The notes under the pieces are model-generated. The model saw only the letters and a list, made by a program, of their open reading frames with translations, did no database searches and had not been told where the DNA came from. A stretch of DNA of 64,000 nucleotides from Kaistia sp. 32K (GTDB lineage Bacteria > Pseudomonadota > Alphaproteobacteria > Rhizobiales > Kaistiaceae), in contig NZ_AP024269.1 in NCBI RefSeq assembly GCF_016629525.1, forward strand, positions 620,001 to 684,000, written 5' to 3'. Positions 16,654 to 25,932 of the stretch are shown piece after piece (the first letter of the stretch is position 1; the number at the start of each line of letters is the position of its first letter). A program made the translations under genes and the position numbers.

Positions 16654-17634
16654 ATGAAGAGAATCGTCAAGGCACTGGCGGCACTGGCCGTCGGCGCGAC
16701 CGTCCTGACCGGCGCCGTGGCGCAGGCGCAGGACAAGAAGCCCACCATCGCGCTCATTCCGGGTCTCACGACCGACGGCTTCTACATCACCATGCGCCGC
16801 GGCGCGGAGGCGGCGGCCAAGGCCGTCGGCGCCGAACTCGTTTTCCAGGGCGCGCCTGAATTCAACCCGGTCCTGCAGGTGCCGGTGCTCGATGCGATCA
16901 TCGCCCGCAAGCCCGACGCGATCCTGATCGCGCCGACCGACAAGGTGCAGCTCGTCGAGCCGCTGAAGAAGGCCCACGCCGCCGGCATCCCGGTCATCAC
17001 CGTCGACACCTTCATCGGCACCGGCAACTACCAGACCGGCGCCGGCGATGCCGACTTCCCGCTTGCCTATATCGCGTCCGACAACGTGCTTGGCGGCCGC
17101 ATCGCCGCCCGCTCGCTCGCCAAGGCGATCGGCGAGAAGGGCAAGGTCTACGTCTCCAACGTCAAGCCCGGCATCTCGACGACCGACCAGCGCGAGGAAG
17201 GCTTCAAGGCGGAGATGAAGAACTTCCCGAACATCGAGGTTCTGGAGACCCAGTTCAACGACAACGACTCGAACAAGGCCGCCTCGCAGCTGCAGTCGGT
17301 GTTCGCCCGTAACTCGGATCTCGCCGGCGTCTTCGGCGCCAACCTGTTCTCGGCGCTTGGCGCCGCCAATGGCGTCCAGCAGGCCGGCCAGTCGGGCAAG
17401 GTCAGGGTGGTCGCCTTCGACGCGCCGCCCTCGATCGTCGACAACATCAAGACAGGCCTGGTCGACATCGCGATCGCCCAGCATCCGGCTGAAATCGGCT
17501 ATTACGGCCTGATCTCGGCCTTCGCCCATCTCTCGGGCCAGTCGATCCCGGTCGCGATCGGCACGGGCTTCACCGTGATGGACAAGGACAACATCGACAA
17601 GCCTGAAATCGCGCAGTTCATCTACAAGGATTGA
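16654..17634 (+). CDS. Sugar ABC transporter, periplasmic substrate-binding protein (CUT2 type)
   Basis: A 326-residue Peripla_BP_4/ribose-binding-like protein with a typical signal peptide: MKR, a hydrophobic stretch, and cleavage after 'AVAQAQ'. The mature part carries 'IALIPGLTTDGFYITMRRGAEAAAKAVGAEL', 'DAILIAPTD', 'VITVDTFIGTGNYQ', 'IASDNVLGGRIAARSL' and 'VRVVAFDAPP', the order of the two-lobe fold. ATG at 16654 has GAGGGAA upstream; a much longer frame is open but starts in the AT-rich leader. It is first in a three-gene importer operon. The ligand is unknown; the family binds monosaccharides or polyols. Confidence 0.9.
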   Translation: MKRIVKALAALAVGATVLTGAVAQAQDKKPTIALIPGLTTDGFYITMRRGAEAAAKAVGAELVFQGAPEFNPVLQVPVLDAIIARKPDAILIAPTDKVQLVEPLKKAHAAGIPVITVDTFIGTGNYQTGAGDADFPLAYIASDNVLGGRIAARSLAKAIGEKGKVYVSNVKPGISTTDQREEGFKAEMKNFPNIEVLETQFNDNDSNKAASQLQSVFARNSDLAGVFGANLFSALGAANGVQQAGQSGKVRVVAFDAPPSIVDNIKTGLVDIAIAQHPAEIGYYGLISAFAHLSGQSIPVAIGTGFTVMDKDNIDKPEIAQFIYKD

Positions 17635-17668
17635 GCCGCCGGCGCCGTCGGGCCAGCGGTCCGGCGGC
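17635..17668 (+). promoter_or_regulatory. Intercistronic hairpin after the binding-protein gene
   Basis: An 8-bp stem GCCGCCGG/CCGGCGGC (17635-17642, 17661-17668) directly follows the binding-protein stop codon. Such hairpins protect the upstream message from 3' decay, giving more binding protein than permease; that role is inferred from position. Confidence 0.5.
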
Positions 17669-17705
17669 GCTCCCTTTCAGTTCGATACCTGTTACGGAGT
17701 GGCGC

Positions 17706-18740
17706 ATGTCCGCCCATACGTCTACGGAATCGCGCGCGGACCCCACCCAGTCCCGGTCACGTCAGCTGATCGTTCGCATTGCGGCCCTGCGCGCCTGGCT
17801 GTTCCTCGCCCTTCTCTTGATCTTCTTCGAGACGTGGTCGCGCGTCAGCTACGGCCAGACCTTCCTGTTCTCGAGTTATAACGCCCAATCGATCGCGATC
17901 TTCGCCGTCGCGCCGCTGCTCCTGGCGCTCGGATCGACCTTCGTCATCATCTCCGGCGGCATCGACCTTTCGGTCGGCTTCATCATGGGCCTCGCCGCCG
18001 TCATAGCCGCGCACGCCACCAATATCGCCGGCCAGTCGCTGCCGCCCTTTGCGGCCATGCTGGTGGGCATCACCGCCGGCCTCGTCGTCGCGCTCGGCCC
18101 CGGCTTCGTCAACGGCTTCCTGATCTCGAAGCTGAAGGTGCCGCCCTTCATCGGCACGCTCGGCATGTTCGGCGTGGCGCGCGGCGTCGCCTTCCTGCTC
18201 GCCGGCGGCACGACGGTTCCGGTCTCCAATGCCTGGTTCGCCTCGCTCGGCAATGGCCGCCTCTTCGGCGTGCCGGTCATCGTCATCATCACGGTCCTGT
18301 TCGTGCTCCTGATGCACTACGTCCTGTCGCAGACGCGTTTCGGCCAGCATACCTATGCCATCGGCGCCAACGAGCAGGCGGCGATCCGCTCCGGCATCAA
18401 CGTGCCGCGCCATATCCGCAAGCTGTACATGCTCTCCGCGCTCTGCGCCGGCCTCGGCGGCGTGCTCTATGCGGCGCGCTTCACGGCCGGCGCCGCGCAG
18501 GCGGGCGAGCCGCTGCTGCTCGACTCGATCGCCGCCGTGGTGATCGGCGGCGCCAGCCTGTTCGGCGGCTCCGGCACCATCCTCGGCACGGTTGCCGGCG
18601 CGCTGGTGATCGCGGTGATCCAGTACGGCCTCGTCTTCATCAATGTCGAGCCGTTCTGGCAGTTCGTCGCCGTCGGCGTCGTCATCATCATCTCGGTGCT
18701 CGTCGACCAGACGCAGCGCAAGTTCGGTGGGGATCGTTAG
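17706..18740 (+). CDS. Sugar ABC transporter permease (CUT2 type)
   Basis: A 344-residue inner-membrane permease of the RbsC/BPD_transp_2 family with about nine hydrophobic segments. Diagnostic blocks are 'ISGGIDLSVGFIMGLAAVIAAH', 'PPFIGTLGMFGVARG', 'AIGANEQAAIRSGINV' and 'IGGASLFGGSGTILGT'. The start at 17706 (CGGAG upstream) follows the intercistronic hairpin. It would form a homodimer through which the substrate passes, driven by the ATPase encoded two bases downstream. Confidence 0.9.
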   Translation: MSAHTSTESRADPTQSRSRQLIVRIAALRAWLFLALLLIFFETWSRVSYGQTFLFSSYNAQSIAIFAVAPLLLALGSTFVIISGGIDLSVGFIMGLAAVIAAHATNIAGQSLPPFAAMLVGITAGLVVALGPGFVNGFLISKLKVPPFIGTLGMFGVARGVAFLLAGGTTVPVSNAWFASLGNGRLFGVPVIVIITVLFVLLMHYVLSQTRFGQHTYAIGANEQAAIRSGINVPRHIRKLYMLSALCAGLGGVLYAARFTAGAAQAGEPLLLDSIAAVVIGGASLFGGSGTILGTVAGALVIAVIQYGLVFINVEPFWQFVAVGVVIIISVLVDQTQRKFGGDR

Positions 18741-18742
18741 GG

Positions 18743-19507
18743 ATGTCCGTGCAAACCAAGCTGCCGTCCGAGGAGCCCGTTCTCGACGTTCGCTCCGTCT
18801 CCAAGCGGTTCGGCGGCGTCGAGGCCCTGAAGGGCGTTTCGATGTCGCTCTATCCCGGCGAGGTGGTGGCGCTGGCCGGCGACAACGGCGCTGGCAAGTC
18901 CACCCTGATCAAGACGATCTCCGGCGTGCATGGCCCCGATGGCGGCGAGATCCGCTTCGCCGGCGAGGTGGTCCATTTCGCCACGCCGGAAGCGGCGCGC
19001 GCCCATGGCATCGAGACGATCTACCAGGACCTCGCGCTCGCCGATAATCTGTCGATCGGCGCCAACATCTTCCTCGGTCGCGAGCCGATGAAGCGCCTGT
19101 TCGGCATCCTGCCGGTGCTCGACCGGCCGGCGATGGCGAAGGCCGCCAAGGAGACGATGGCGCGGCTCGATTTCCATGTGAACCGGCTCGACGCGCCTGT
19201 CGGCCGATTCTCCGGCGGCCAGCGCCAAGCGGTGGCGATCGGGCGGGCGATCTACTGGAACGCCCGCGTCCTGATCATGGACGAGCCGACGGCGGCGCTC
19301 GGCGTGCCCGAGCAGCGCAAGGTCGTGTCGCTGATCCAGAACCTGAAGGCGCAGGGCCGTGCGATCATCTTCATCTCGCACAATCTGCAGGACATCTTCG
19401 CGGTCGCCGACCGCATCGTGGTCCTGCGGCGCGGCACGCTGGCCGGCGAGCGCAAGATCGCCGAGACCAACCCCGACGAGATCGTCAAGCTGATGGTCGG
19501 CGGTTGA
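18743..19507 (+). CDS. Sugar ABC transporter ATP-binding protein (single-domain)
   Basis: A 254-residue ATPase with Walker A 'GDNGAGKST', signature 'FSGGQRQAVAIGRAI', Walker B 'VLIMDEPTAAL' and the switch histidine in 'IFISHNLQDI'. Only one nucleotide-binding domain is present, unlike the double-domain ATPases of the two other CUT2 importers in this window; it is the FrcA/short type that works as a dimer. It is last in the operon and is followed by a terminator. Confidence 0.9.
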   Translation: MSVQTKLPSEEPVLDVRSVSKRFGGVEALKGVSMSLYPGEVVALAGDNGAGKSTLIKTISGVHGPDGGEIRFAGEVVHFATPEAARAHGIETIYQDLALADNLSIGANIFLGREPMKRLFGILPVLDRPAMAKAAKETMARLDFHVNRLDAPVGRFSGGQRQAVAIGRAIYWNARVLIMDEPTAALGVPEQRKVVSLIQNLKAQGRAIIFISHNLQDIFAVADRIVVLRRGTLAGERKIAETNPDEIVKLMVGG

Positions 19508-19521
19508 GGCCGGTCTCCAAC

Positions 19522-19556
19522 GATGGCGGCCGCGTTCGCGTGGCCGTCATTTTTGT
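19522..19556 (+). terminator. Intrinsic terminator of the importer operon
   Basis: A hairpin with GATGGCGGCC paired (one G-T wobble) to GGCCGTCAT, directly followed by TTTTTGT, 15 bases after the ATPase stop codon. Confidence 0.75.
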
Positions 19557-19577
19557 CCTTGAGTACGCGACTTCACC

Positions 19578-19743
19578 TTGAACCCTCCCCTTGAGGGAGG
19601 GTCGAAAACGCCCTTCGCGTTTTCGGGGAGGGGTTCTGTCTTTCTAGTCCCGGCGGCCTCGTTCGATGGGGCACTTCGATAGCAAGCGACCCCTCCCCAA
19701 AACCGCTGCGCGGTTTTGACCCTCCCTCAAGGGGAGGGTTCAA
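19578..19743. repeat. 166-bp element with perfect 26-bp terminal inverted repeats
   Basis: Bases 19578-19603 and 19718-19743 are perfect reverse complements (TTGAACCCTCCCC... / ...GGGGAGGGTTCAA). The interior holds further palindromes (AAAACGC-CCTTC-GCGTTTT and AAAACCG...CGGTTTT). It has the shape of a MITE or of a compound intergenic palindrome. No coding capacity, and no clear target-site duplication. Confidence 0.8.
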
Positions 19744-19760
19744 GCGGAAGCCCGCATCGC

Positions 19761-22700
19761 TCAGGACGTCTGGGGGACGTCGAACTCTCGCTGCATCTTG
19801 AGAATCCGCCGCAAGAACAGCTGCGTATAGATGCCCGGGCCGCTCGAATAGGTGCGCCAGCCGCCGTCGACCGCGATGTCGCCGTCGCGGACCCGGCTCC
19901 ATTCCGCGCTGGCGCGGTAGCGGTCGGAAAAGGCGGCGTCGCTCGAGCTGAAATAGGTGTTGCGCTGGCGCAGCGACGCCTGCGGCAGCAGGTCGGTGAC
20001 GGCGATCGGGTTGACGAAGGCGAGCGCCGCACGCGCGCCGTCGACGTCGCCGCTGACCGCCAGCGCCTCGCAATAGCGTAAGTGCGCGTGGACATAGAGG
20101 AGGCCGATCTCGCGGCCGAAGAAGGCGGCGGATTCGGCCCGGCGGAACAGCGTCTCGACGCCGCCGCGATAGACGACCGGCTTGTCCATCAGTCGCGCGC
20201 CGTCCGGAAACAGCAGGTGCTTTTCGATCAGGGCGAGATGCCGCTTCGTCTGCTCCGGCGTGAACAGCCCGCCCAGAATGGCCTGCGTCATCGGGATCAG
20301 CGAATAGGAGAGCCCGGTGCGCCGGTCGTCCGGATGCAACATCAGCTCGACGCCGTCATGGCCGGGATCGAACACGCCGTAGCCGGCAAGGACGCCGTCG
20401 CGGATCAGGTGGCGGTTGACGTCGGCCCGGATCGCGTCGGCGAGCGAGGCGAGCTCGTCGGCCTCTTCGAGGGCTCCGGTCCGCCGCAGGATCGCGGCAT
20501 AGCGGCGGATCTGCTCATAGAGCAGCGCGACGGTCCAGCTTGAGACCATCCATTCGGCGAGATGCGGATCGGCCGGCTGCAGGGAATCGTTCCAGTCGCC
20601 CTCGCCATAGCGGATCAGATGGGTGCCGGGGATGAAACGCGAGCGGACGGTCGCCAGCAGAAGCTCGACGTGCTCGCGGATGGAGCTCCGTTCCGCCGTC
20701 AGTTCCAGATTGTCGTCGCGCCGCCAGGGCAGGTTCTCGTCCAGAATGCCGAGATCGCCTGATGCCTCGACATAGTCGCAGAGCGCCTTCAATGGCCAGA
20801 CGACGATATCGCCGTGCGCCTCGCCGGCGCGGATGTTGGAATAAGGCGGCAGCATGAACCATTGCGGCCAGTCGCCCCGCGTCCGGAACTGCTCGGCGAA
20901 CAGCGTCGCCAGGATCGCGCGCGCCGTCTCGTCGTGGCGGAGCGCCAGCATGAATTCGAGCGGCCCCTGACAGACATCGCGCGTGCCCCAGGCGGCGCCG
21001 GTATATTGCTCGAGTCCGTGCGGCACGGTGAGGTGCACGATGGCGTCATGCGCCAGCCAGGGCAGGATCGCCTGCTCGGCGGTCAGCGCGTCACCATCGC
21101 CGGGGACGCGGATCTCGCGCGTGACCTTCCGCCAGAAGGCCTGCGCCGGATCCAGCAGCGTCGCCGCGTTGATGCCGGCGGCATAGCGGTCCGCGAGCCT
21201 TTCCGCCTCGGCGGCGTCGGTCATCGAGCCGACCACGGCGAAGGCGAGGCGGCGCGTCGCGTGGGTGCGGATCGCGACATGGCCGCCGGCGCGCGCAACG
21301 CCGTCCTCGTAGAGCAGTTCATCACCGCCGATCGCCTCGACCGCGTCGGGCGTGCCGGTGACGAGATGGTAGGCGGCGTCCGGAAAGCGCTGGCCCCAGA
21401 GCCAGTCTGAGCCCGGACGGAAGGTGAAGCGCTTCGTAGCCGCGTCGACCGTGATCCGGCCGCTCTGCTCATATTCGCGTTCGCCGAGCACGATCTGGCC
21501 GAAGACGAGGAAGCGGGCCGGCGGCCCTTCGATTTCGACCTGCCATTGCATTGCCGCCTCCGTGCCGGCGGCGATCGCCGAGACGGTGACGATCCGGTCG
21601 GCGAGGCGATAGATCCAGCGACAGTCGCTCAGCCCCATGTCAAAGGCCGATGGCACGGCGAGCAGGCGCCAGCCGTCGCCGGTATCGATCAGCATCCTCA
21701 GGCCGTTGGCGCGGGTGATGTTGTAGGGGTCGCGCGAGACCGAGAAGAGCTTGTGGAACGAGGTGTTGCCGATCGTCAGCTGCGCCGCGAACACGCCATG
21801 CATCCAGCAGGTCGCCGCCAGCGTCACCTCGTCCGGCAGCATCGACTGGCCGCTCCGGAGGATCGAGCCGTGCCGGCGGGCGACGAGCAGCTCCTTCTCG
21901 GCGAGCACGACATGGCGGTTCAGCGCGCCGTCGGGCACGAAGAAGGAGAGGAGGGCGGCGTCGCCTTTCTCTTCCAGCTCGCGCGACGGATAGAGCCGAT
22001 CGAGCAGCGTGGCGTCGAGCGGCAGCACGTCGAGCGTCGGCGCATCCTGCAGCAGGCTGCGGACGGTCGGCGCGGGATCGGCCTCGATCGGCGCGGGAGC
22101 CAGCGCCGCGGCGGCGATGCCGTCGAGACGGCCGAGGTCGGCGTCATCCGACGCTTCCGGATGGTCGGCGACGAAGACGTCGAAGAAGGTGCGCCGATCC
22201 GATCGTCCGGGCTTGAGCGTCATCGGCGTCGATTGCAGCGCCGGGCAGGCGAGCTCGTGCTGCCAGACGACATTGGCGAGGTCCTCGCCGAAGCTGAGCC
22301 CGATCTCGTCGAGGACGCGGTATGGCGTACCGAAGAGCTGGATCGCGTCGGTCGAATAGGCGATCGCGCCTTCCAGGCAGCCGAGCGCATGCCAGGGATG
22401 GCGGCCCGATTGCGCCAGATTTTGCCGGCTCAGCACCACCGGGCCGAAGGTCGGATGCAGGGCTGCGCGATGGTCGAGATATTGCGAGGCATAGGCCTCG
22501 CTCCCCATCAGGAAGCCGCGGCCGCCGAGGCCGAGATCCTGCGCCAGCAGGACGTCGCAGGCGATCTCCGCGGCCCCGAGGTTCTGCAACCCGACATGCC
22601 AGAACCAGCGGGTTGCCACCGGGTCGAGGCGGAGGGTGACGCGATGCGCGATGCCGCCGGTCTCGCCGCGCCAGGCGAACTGGCTCTCGCTCGCCGTGAA

Positions 22701-22964
22701 TTCGACCCTGGCGCGCGGGCCGACCAGCTGCGCGACGAACGGGCTCGCGCCGCCGACGCGCAGCCAGATCCGCCCGATGCAGCCCTCGACCGGCGAGCCG
22801 AGGATCTGGTTGATCATCGTCTGGCTGCCGTCGCGATGCGTGATGGCGAAGAGCGAACCGTTCGGCAGGGCGGAAATCGAGAGGCCGGCCGGATTCTCGA
22901 TCACGCGGAGGCCAAGGTCGCCATCCCGAGGTGTCTGGATTTCGCGTCGGGTCGTCTCGGACAT
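19761..22964 (-). CDS. Large GH94/GH36-like glycoside phosphorylase or hydrolase
   Basis: A 1067-residue protein. The N-terminal half is a beta-sandwich with 'GSQTMINQILGSP' and 'GGIAHRVTLRLDP'; the C-terminal half is an (alpha/alpha)6 barrel of the cellobiose-phosphorylase type, with 'GAAWGTRDVCQGPLEFML', 'GDIVVWPLKALCDYVEASGD' and 'GEGDWNDSL'. D793 in the last motif aligns with the catalytic acid of GH94 enzymes. The start at 22964 (GAGGCG upstream) is used, since the longer frame overlaps the SMP-30 gene. No signal peptide is seen, so it is cytosolic and would act on an oligosaccharide or glycoside imported by the operon's own ABC system. The linkage and substrate are unknown. It is far longer than single-domain cellobiose phosphorylases (about 800). 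Confidence 0.75.
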   Translation of the reverse strand: MSETTRREIQTPRDGDLGLRVIENPAGLSISALPNGSLFAITHRDGSQTMINQILGSPVEGCIGRIWLRVGGASPFVAQLVGPRARVEFTASESQFAWRGETGGIAHRVTLRLDPVATRWFWHVGLQNLGAAEIACDVLLAQDLGLGGRGFLMGSEAYASQYLDHRAALHPTFGPVVLSRQNLAQSGRHPWHALGCLEGAIAYSTDAIQLFGTPYRVLDEIGLSFGEDLANVVWQHELACPALQSTPMTLKPGRSDRRTFFDVFVADHPEASDDADLGRLDGIAAAALAPAPIEADPAPTVRSLLQDAPTLDVLPLDATLLDRLYPSRELEEKGDAALLSFFVPDGALNRHVVLAEKELLVARRHGSILRSGQSMLPDEVTLAATCWMHGVFAAQLTIGNTSFHKLFSVSRDPYNITRANGLRMLIDTGDGWRLLAVPSAFDMGLSDCRWIYRLADRIVTVSAIAAGTEAAMQWQVEIEGPPARFLVFGQIVLGEREYEQSGRITVDAATKRFTFRPGSDWLWGQRFPDAAYHLVTGTPDAVEAIGGDELLYEDGVARAGGHVAIRTHATRRLAFAVVGSMTDAAEAERLADRYAAGINAATLLDPAQAFWRKVTREIRVPGDGDALTAEQAILPWLAHDAIVHLTVPHGLEQYTGAAWGTRDVCQGPLEFMLALRHDETARAILATLFAEQFRTRGDWPQWFMLPPYSNIRAGEAHGDIVVWPLKALCDYVEASGDLGILDENLPWRRDDNLELTAERSSIREHVELLLATVRSRFIPGTHLIRYGEGDWNDSLQPADPHLAEWMVSSWTVALLYEQIRRYAAILRRTGALEEADELASLADAIRADVNRHLIRDGVLAGYGVFDPGHDGVELMLHPDDRRTGLSYSLIPMTQAILGGLFTPEQTKRHLALIEKHLLFPDGARLMDKPVVYRGGVETLFRRAESAAFFGREIGLLYVHAHLRYCEALAVSGDVDGARAALAFVNPIAVTDLLPQASLRQRNTYFSSSDAAFSDRYRASAEWSRVRDGDIAVDGGWRTYSSGPGIYTQLFLRRILKMQREFDVPQTS

Positions 22965-23047
22965 TATCGCCTCGCCAGTTTCGCCGTTCCTGCCGGCTTG
23001 GCGGATGATATCGACCGTTCGGCGATTTGCCGATGGCCAGATCGCTC

Positions 23048-23929
23048 CTAGCCTTTGAACGGCACCAGCGGCAGGCCCTTGACGCCGACGTCGAGCGCAA
23101 ACAGGCCGCCGGGGTTGCGCTGACCTTTCAGCTGCTCCGGCGTGCGGTTGTAGATCGCCGTCGTCACGTAGAGGACATCGAGATCCCGACCGCCGAACTC
23201 GCAGCAGGTCGGCAGGTCGGTCGGCATCTCGATGGTGCGCATCAGCTTGCCCGCCGGATCGTAGCGCAGCACCTTGCCCTTGAACGGAATGGTTGCCCAG
23301 TAGCAACCCTCGGCATCGACGGTCGAGCCGTCGACGACACCGCCCATCTCCGAAAGGTCGAAGAACGGGCGCTGGTTCTCGACCTCGCCGGTGGCGGGAT
23401 CGAAATCCCACGCCCAGACGACCGGGCCGTGGCTGTCGGTATAGTAGAGCGTGCGGCTGTCCGGGCTCCATGCAAGCCCGTTCGAGCAGCCGAAGCCGCC
23501 GGCGACCTTGTGCACGGAAAGGTCCGTATCCATCCGATAGAGCGAGGCGTTTTTCACCACCGGCTTGCCGGGCGCTTCGAACATCGAGCCGGACCAGAAC
23601 CGGCCCTGCCGGTCCGTCTTGCCGTCGTTGAAGCGGTTGTCGGGCAGGTCGGCTTCGGGATCGGCGATCGGCGTCACCGCGCCGGTGTCGGGATCAAAGA
23701 AGTGGAAGCCGCTCGCCATGGTGAGCACCAACCCGCCCTTTTCGCGCACCGCGATACAGCCGAGATATTCCGGCAGGACGAAGGTCCGCGAGTTCCGCGT
23801 CTCGGGCTCGAAGCGGTGGATCGCCCGGGCGTAGATGTCGATCCACCAGAGCACGCCGGCCTTCGGATCCCAGTAGGTGCTCTCGCCAAGCTGCGCCTTG
23901 GCGTCGGCGACGCATTCGATGTCGGTCAT
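23048..23929 (-). CDS. SMP-30/gluconolactonase-family lactonase
   Basis: A 293-residue six-bladed beta-propeller that hydrolyses sugar lactones. The metal ligands expected for the family are present: E16 ('LGESTYW'), N101 ('DNRFNDGK'), N150 ('GCSNGLAWS') and D200 ('VVDGSTVD'). It lies ten bases upstream, in the coding direction of the minus strand, after the permease gene and before the GH94-like gene, so the imported sugar is probably oxidised to a lactone that this enzyme opens. A strong GAGGAA ribosome site precedes the ATG. Confidence 0.9.
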   Translation of the reverse strand: MTDIECVADAKAQLGESTYWDPKAGVLWWIDIYARAIHRFEPETRNSRTFVLPEYLGCIAVREKGGLVLTMASGFHFFDPDTGAVTPIADPEADLPDNRFNDGKTDRQGRFWSGSMFEAPGKPVVKNASLYRMDTDLSVHKVAGGFGCSNGLAWSPDSRTLYYTDSHGPVVWAWDFDPATGEVENQRPFFDLSEMGGVVDGSTVDAEGCYWATIPFKGKVLRYDPAGKLMRTIEMPTDLPTCCEFGGRDLDVLYVTTAIYNRTPEQLKGQRNPGGLFALDVGVKGLPLVPFKG

Positions 23930-23938
23930 GGAATTTCC

Positions 23939-24919
23939 TCAGGCGGATTGGCTTCGCCGCCGGCCGGAGCGGGGCAGGAAGACGGAAAGGCCGGACAGGG
24001 CCTCGCTGGCGAGCGAGACGGTGACGAGGATGACGACGCCGTAGACGATCAGCAGCGCGCCGCTGGAGAGATTCAGCGCCGGCAGGAGCCCGGTCAGGAT
24101 CGTCAGCACGAAGGCGCCGGCGATGGTGCCGATATAGTGGCCGCTGCCGCCGAGGATCGAGGCGCCGCCGATCGCCACCGCGGCGATCGAGGTGAAGAGA
24201 TACGGGTCGCCCATGCCGAGATAGGCCTGCGCGGTGTAGCCGGTCAAAAGCATGCCGGCGAGCGCCGCCGTGAAGCCGGAGAGCGTGTAGGCGAGGACGG
24301 TGGTTCGCAACGTCGGCACGCCGGAGAACTCCGCCACCGTGGCGCTTGTGCCGACGGCATAGAGATGGCGTCCGAACGCCGTCTTCGACAGGAGCACGGT
24401 GGCGAGGACGGCGAGCGCGATCCAGAGGATCAGGATGACCGGGAAACCGAGGATGCGGCCGACCGCGAGGAACTGGATCGCTTGCGGCGCCGTCGAGGTC
24501 GGCGCGCCGCCCGTATAGACGAGGATGCCGCCCTGCAGGATGACGTTGACGGCGAGGGTCATGATGATCGGCGGCACGCCGAACAGCGCGACGCCGAGCC
24601 CGTTGATCATCCCCACCAGCGCGCCGGCGGCGAGCAGCAGCGGCACGATCCAGACCAGCGGCGCGTCCTGGCTGCCGGCAAGCAGCGTCATCAGCACGGC
24701 GGCGGAATTCAGCACCCAGGGCACGGAAAGGTCGATGCCGCCGCCGATGATGACGAAGGTCTGGCCGAGCGCGACGATGCCGATGAAGGCGGCGAGCACG
24801 GCCGTACTCCGGAGATGCGTCGCCGACAGGAAACCCGGCGCGACGACGCTGGTCAGCAAGAGCAGCACGATCATGCCGAGATAGGCGAGCAGGATGGCCC
24901 GGTGGCGGCGCAGGTTCAT
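23939..24919 (-). CDS. Sugar ABC transporter permease (CUT2 type), second subunit
   Basis: A 326-residue RbsC-type inner-membrane protein with 'GGGIDLSVPWVLNSAAVLM', 'PPIIMTLAVNVILQG', 'AVGTSATVAEFSGV' and 'IGGASILGGSGHYIGT'. Its start overlaps the stop of the preceding permease gene by four bases. Two different permease genes in one operon point to a heterodimeric channel, as in the autoinducer-2 and some pentose importers. Confidence 0.9.
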   Translation of the reverse strand: MNLRRHRAILLAYLGMIVLLLLTSVVAPGFLSATHLRSTAVLAAFIGIVALGQTFVIIGGGIDLSVPWVLNSAAVLMTLLAGSQDAPLVWIVPLLLAAGALVGMINGLGVALFGVPPIIMTLAVNVILQGGILVYTGGAPTSTAPQAIQFLAVGRILGFPVILILWIALAVLATVLLSKTAFGRHLYAVGTSATVAEFSGVPTLRTTVLAYTLSGFTAALAGMLLTGYTAQAYLGMGDPYLFTSIAAVAIGGASILGGSGHYIGTIAGAFVLTILTGLLPALNLSSGALLIVYGVVILVTVSLASEALSGLSVFLPRSGRRRSQSA

Positions 24920-25932
24920 GAGAGGCTCCGTCGGGCGGATTTCTCGGCGATCGAGCTGGCGAGCACCGCGATCAGCAGGATGATGCCGGAGACGATCGGC
25001 TGCCAGTAGCTGGAGACCTCGAGCACGAAGACGAGGTTGCCGATGATGGTCAGGATGTAGGCGCCGATGATCGTGCCGACGAGGCCGCCGCGACCGCCGA
25101 ACAGGCTGATGCCGCCGATCACCGCCGCCGCCACCGAGGGCAGGATGTAGTCCTTGCCGATGGTCGGCGAGCCGGCGCCGGTCTGGGTGGTGAGATACAG
25201 CGCCGCCAGCGCCGCGAACAGGCCGGAGAGGCCATAGGTGGCGAGATTGATGCCGAGCGGCGAGACGCCGGAGAGGAAGGCGGAGCGCTCGTTCGAACCG
25301 GTGGCGCGGATCGAGATGCCGAGCCGGGTCCGCTTGAACCAGAACCAGAAGACGAGGAGGGCGAGGAGCAGCCAGACGGAGCTCGAAAGTCCGAACCGCT
25401 CGGAAATGCCGAACCGCGTCCAGCCGGCCGGCAGGCTGCCGCCATCGGTCGGCAGGATGATCATCGCCGTGCCGGACAGGATCGACCAGGTCGCCAGCGT
25501 CACCAGGAAGGGCTGCAGGCGGAGCACGGTGATCAGCAGGCCGTTGAACGCGCCGACCAGGCCGCCGATCAAGACGATGCCGAACGCCCAGGCGGTCGCC
25601 TGCGCCGGATCCGTGCCGAAGCGTGTCGCGGCCAGCACGGTGCCGAGGCTGATCATGCCGCCGATCGAGAGGTCGATGCCGCCGCGCAAGAGCACGATGG
25701 TCTGGCCGGTCGCCGCCAGCAGCAGCGTCATTGCCGCCGCCGTATCGAGGTTCAGTTCGTCGATGGTGAAGACGCCATCGCGCAGCGTGCCGTAGACGGC
25801 GAGCAGCGCGGCCAGCATCACGCAGGGAATGATCAGCGAGGCGCGGTCGAGCAGCCTGCCGCGCCAGAGGGACGCCGCGCTCTGCCGCGTCGCCGCGCCG
25901 TCAGTTGGATGTTCGAGCGTCGCCATCGTCAT
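24916..25932 (-). CDS. Sugar ABC transporter permease (CUT2 type), first subunit
   Basis: A 338-residue permease homologous to its downstream neighbour: 'LRGGIDLSIGGMISLGTVLAA', 'LQPFLVTLATWSILSG', 'ATGSNERSAFLSGV', 'IGGISLFGGRGGLVGT'. Its start overlaps the ATPase stop by four bases and its stop overlaps the next permease start, so all three proteins are translationally coupled. Confidence 0.9.
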   Translation of the reverse strand: MTMATLEHPTDGAATRQSAASLWRGRLLDRASLIIPCVMLAALLAVYGTLRDGVFTIDELNLDTAAAMTLLLAATGQTIVLLRGGIDLSIGGMISLGTVLAATRFGTDPAQATAWAFGIVLIGGLVGAFNGLLITVLRLQPFLVTLATWSILSGTAMIILPTDGGSLPAGWTRFGISERFGLSSSVWLLLALLVFWFWFKRTRLGISIRATGSNERSAFLSGVSPLGINLATYGLSGLFAALAALYLTTQTGAGSPTIGKDYILPSVAAAVIGGISLFGGRGGLVGTIIGAYILTIIGNLVFVLEVSSYWQPIVSGIILLIAVLASSIAEKSARRSLS

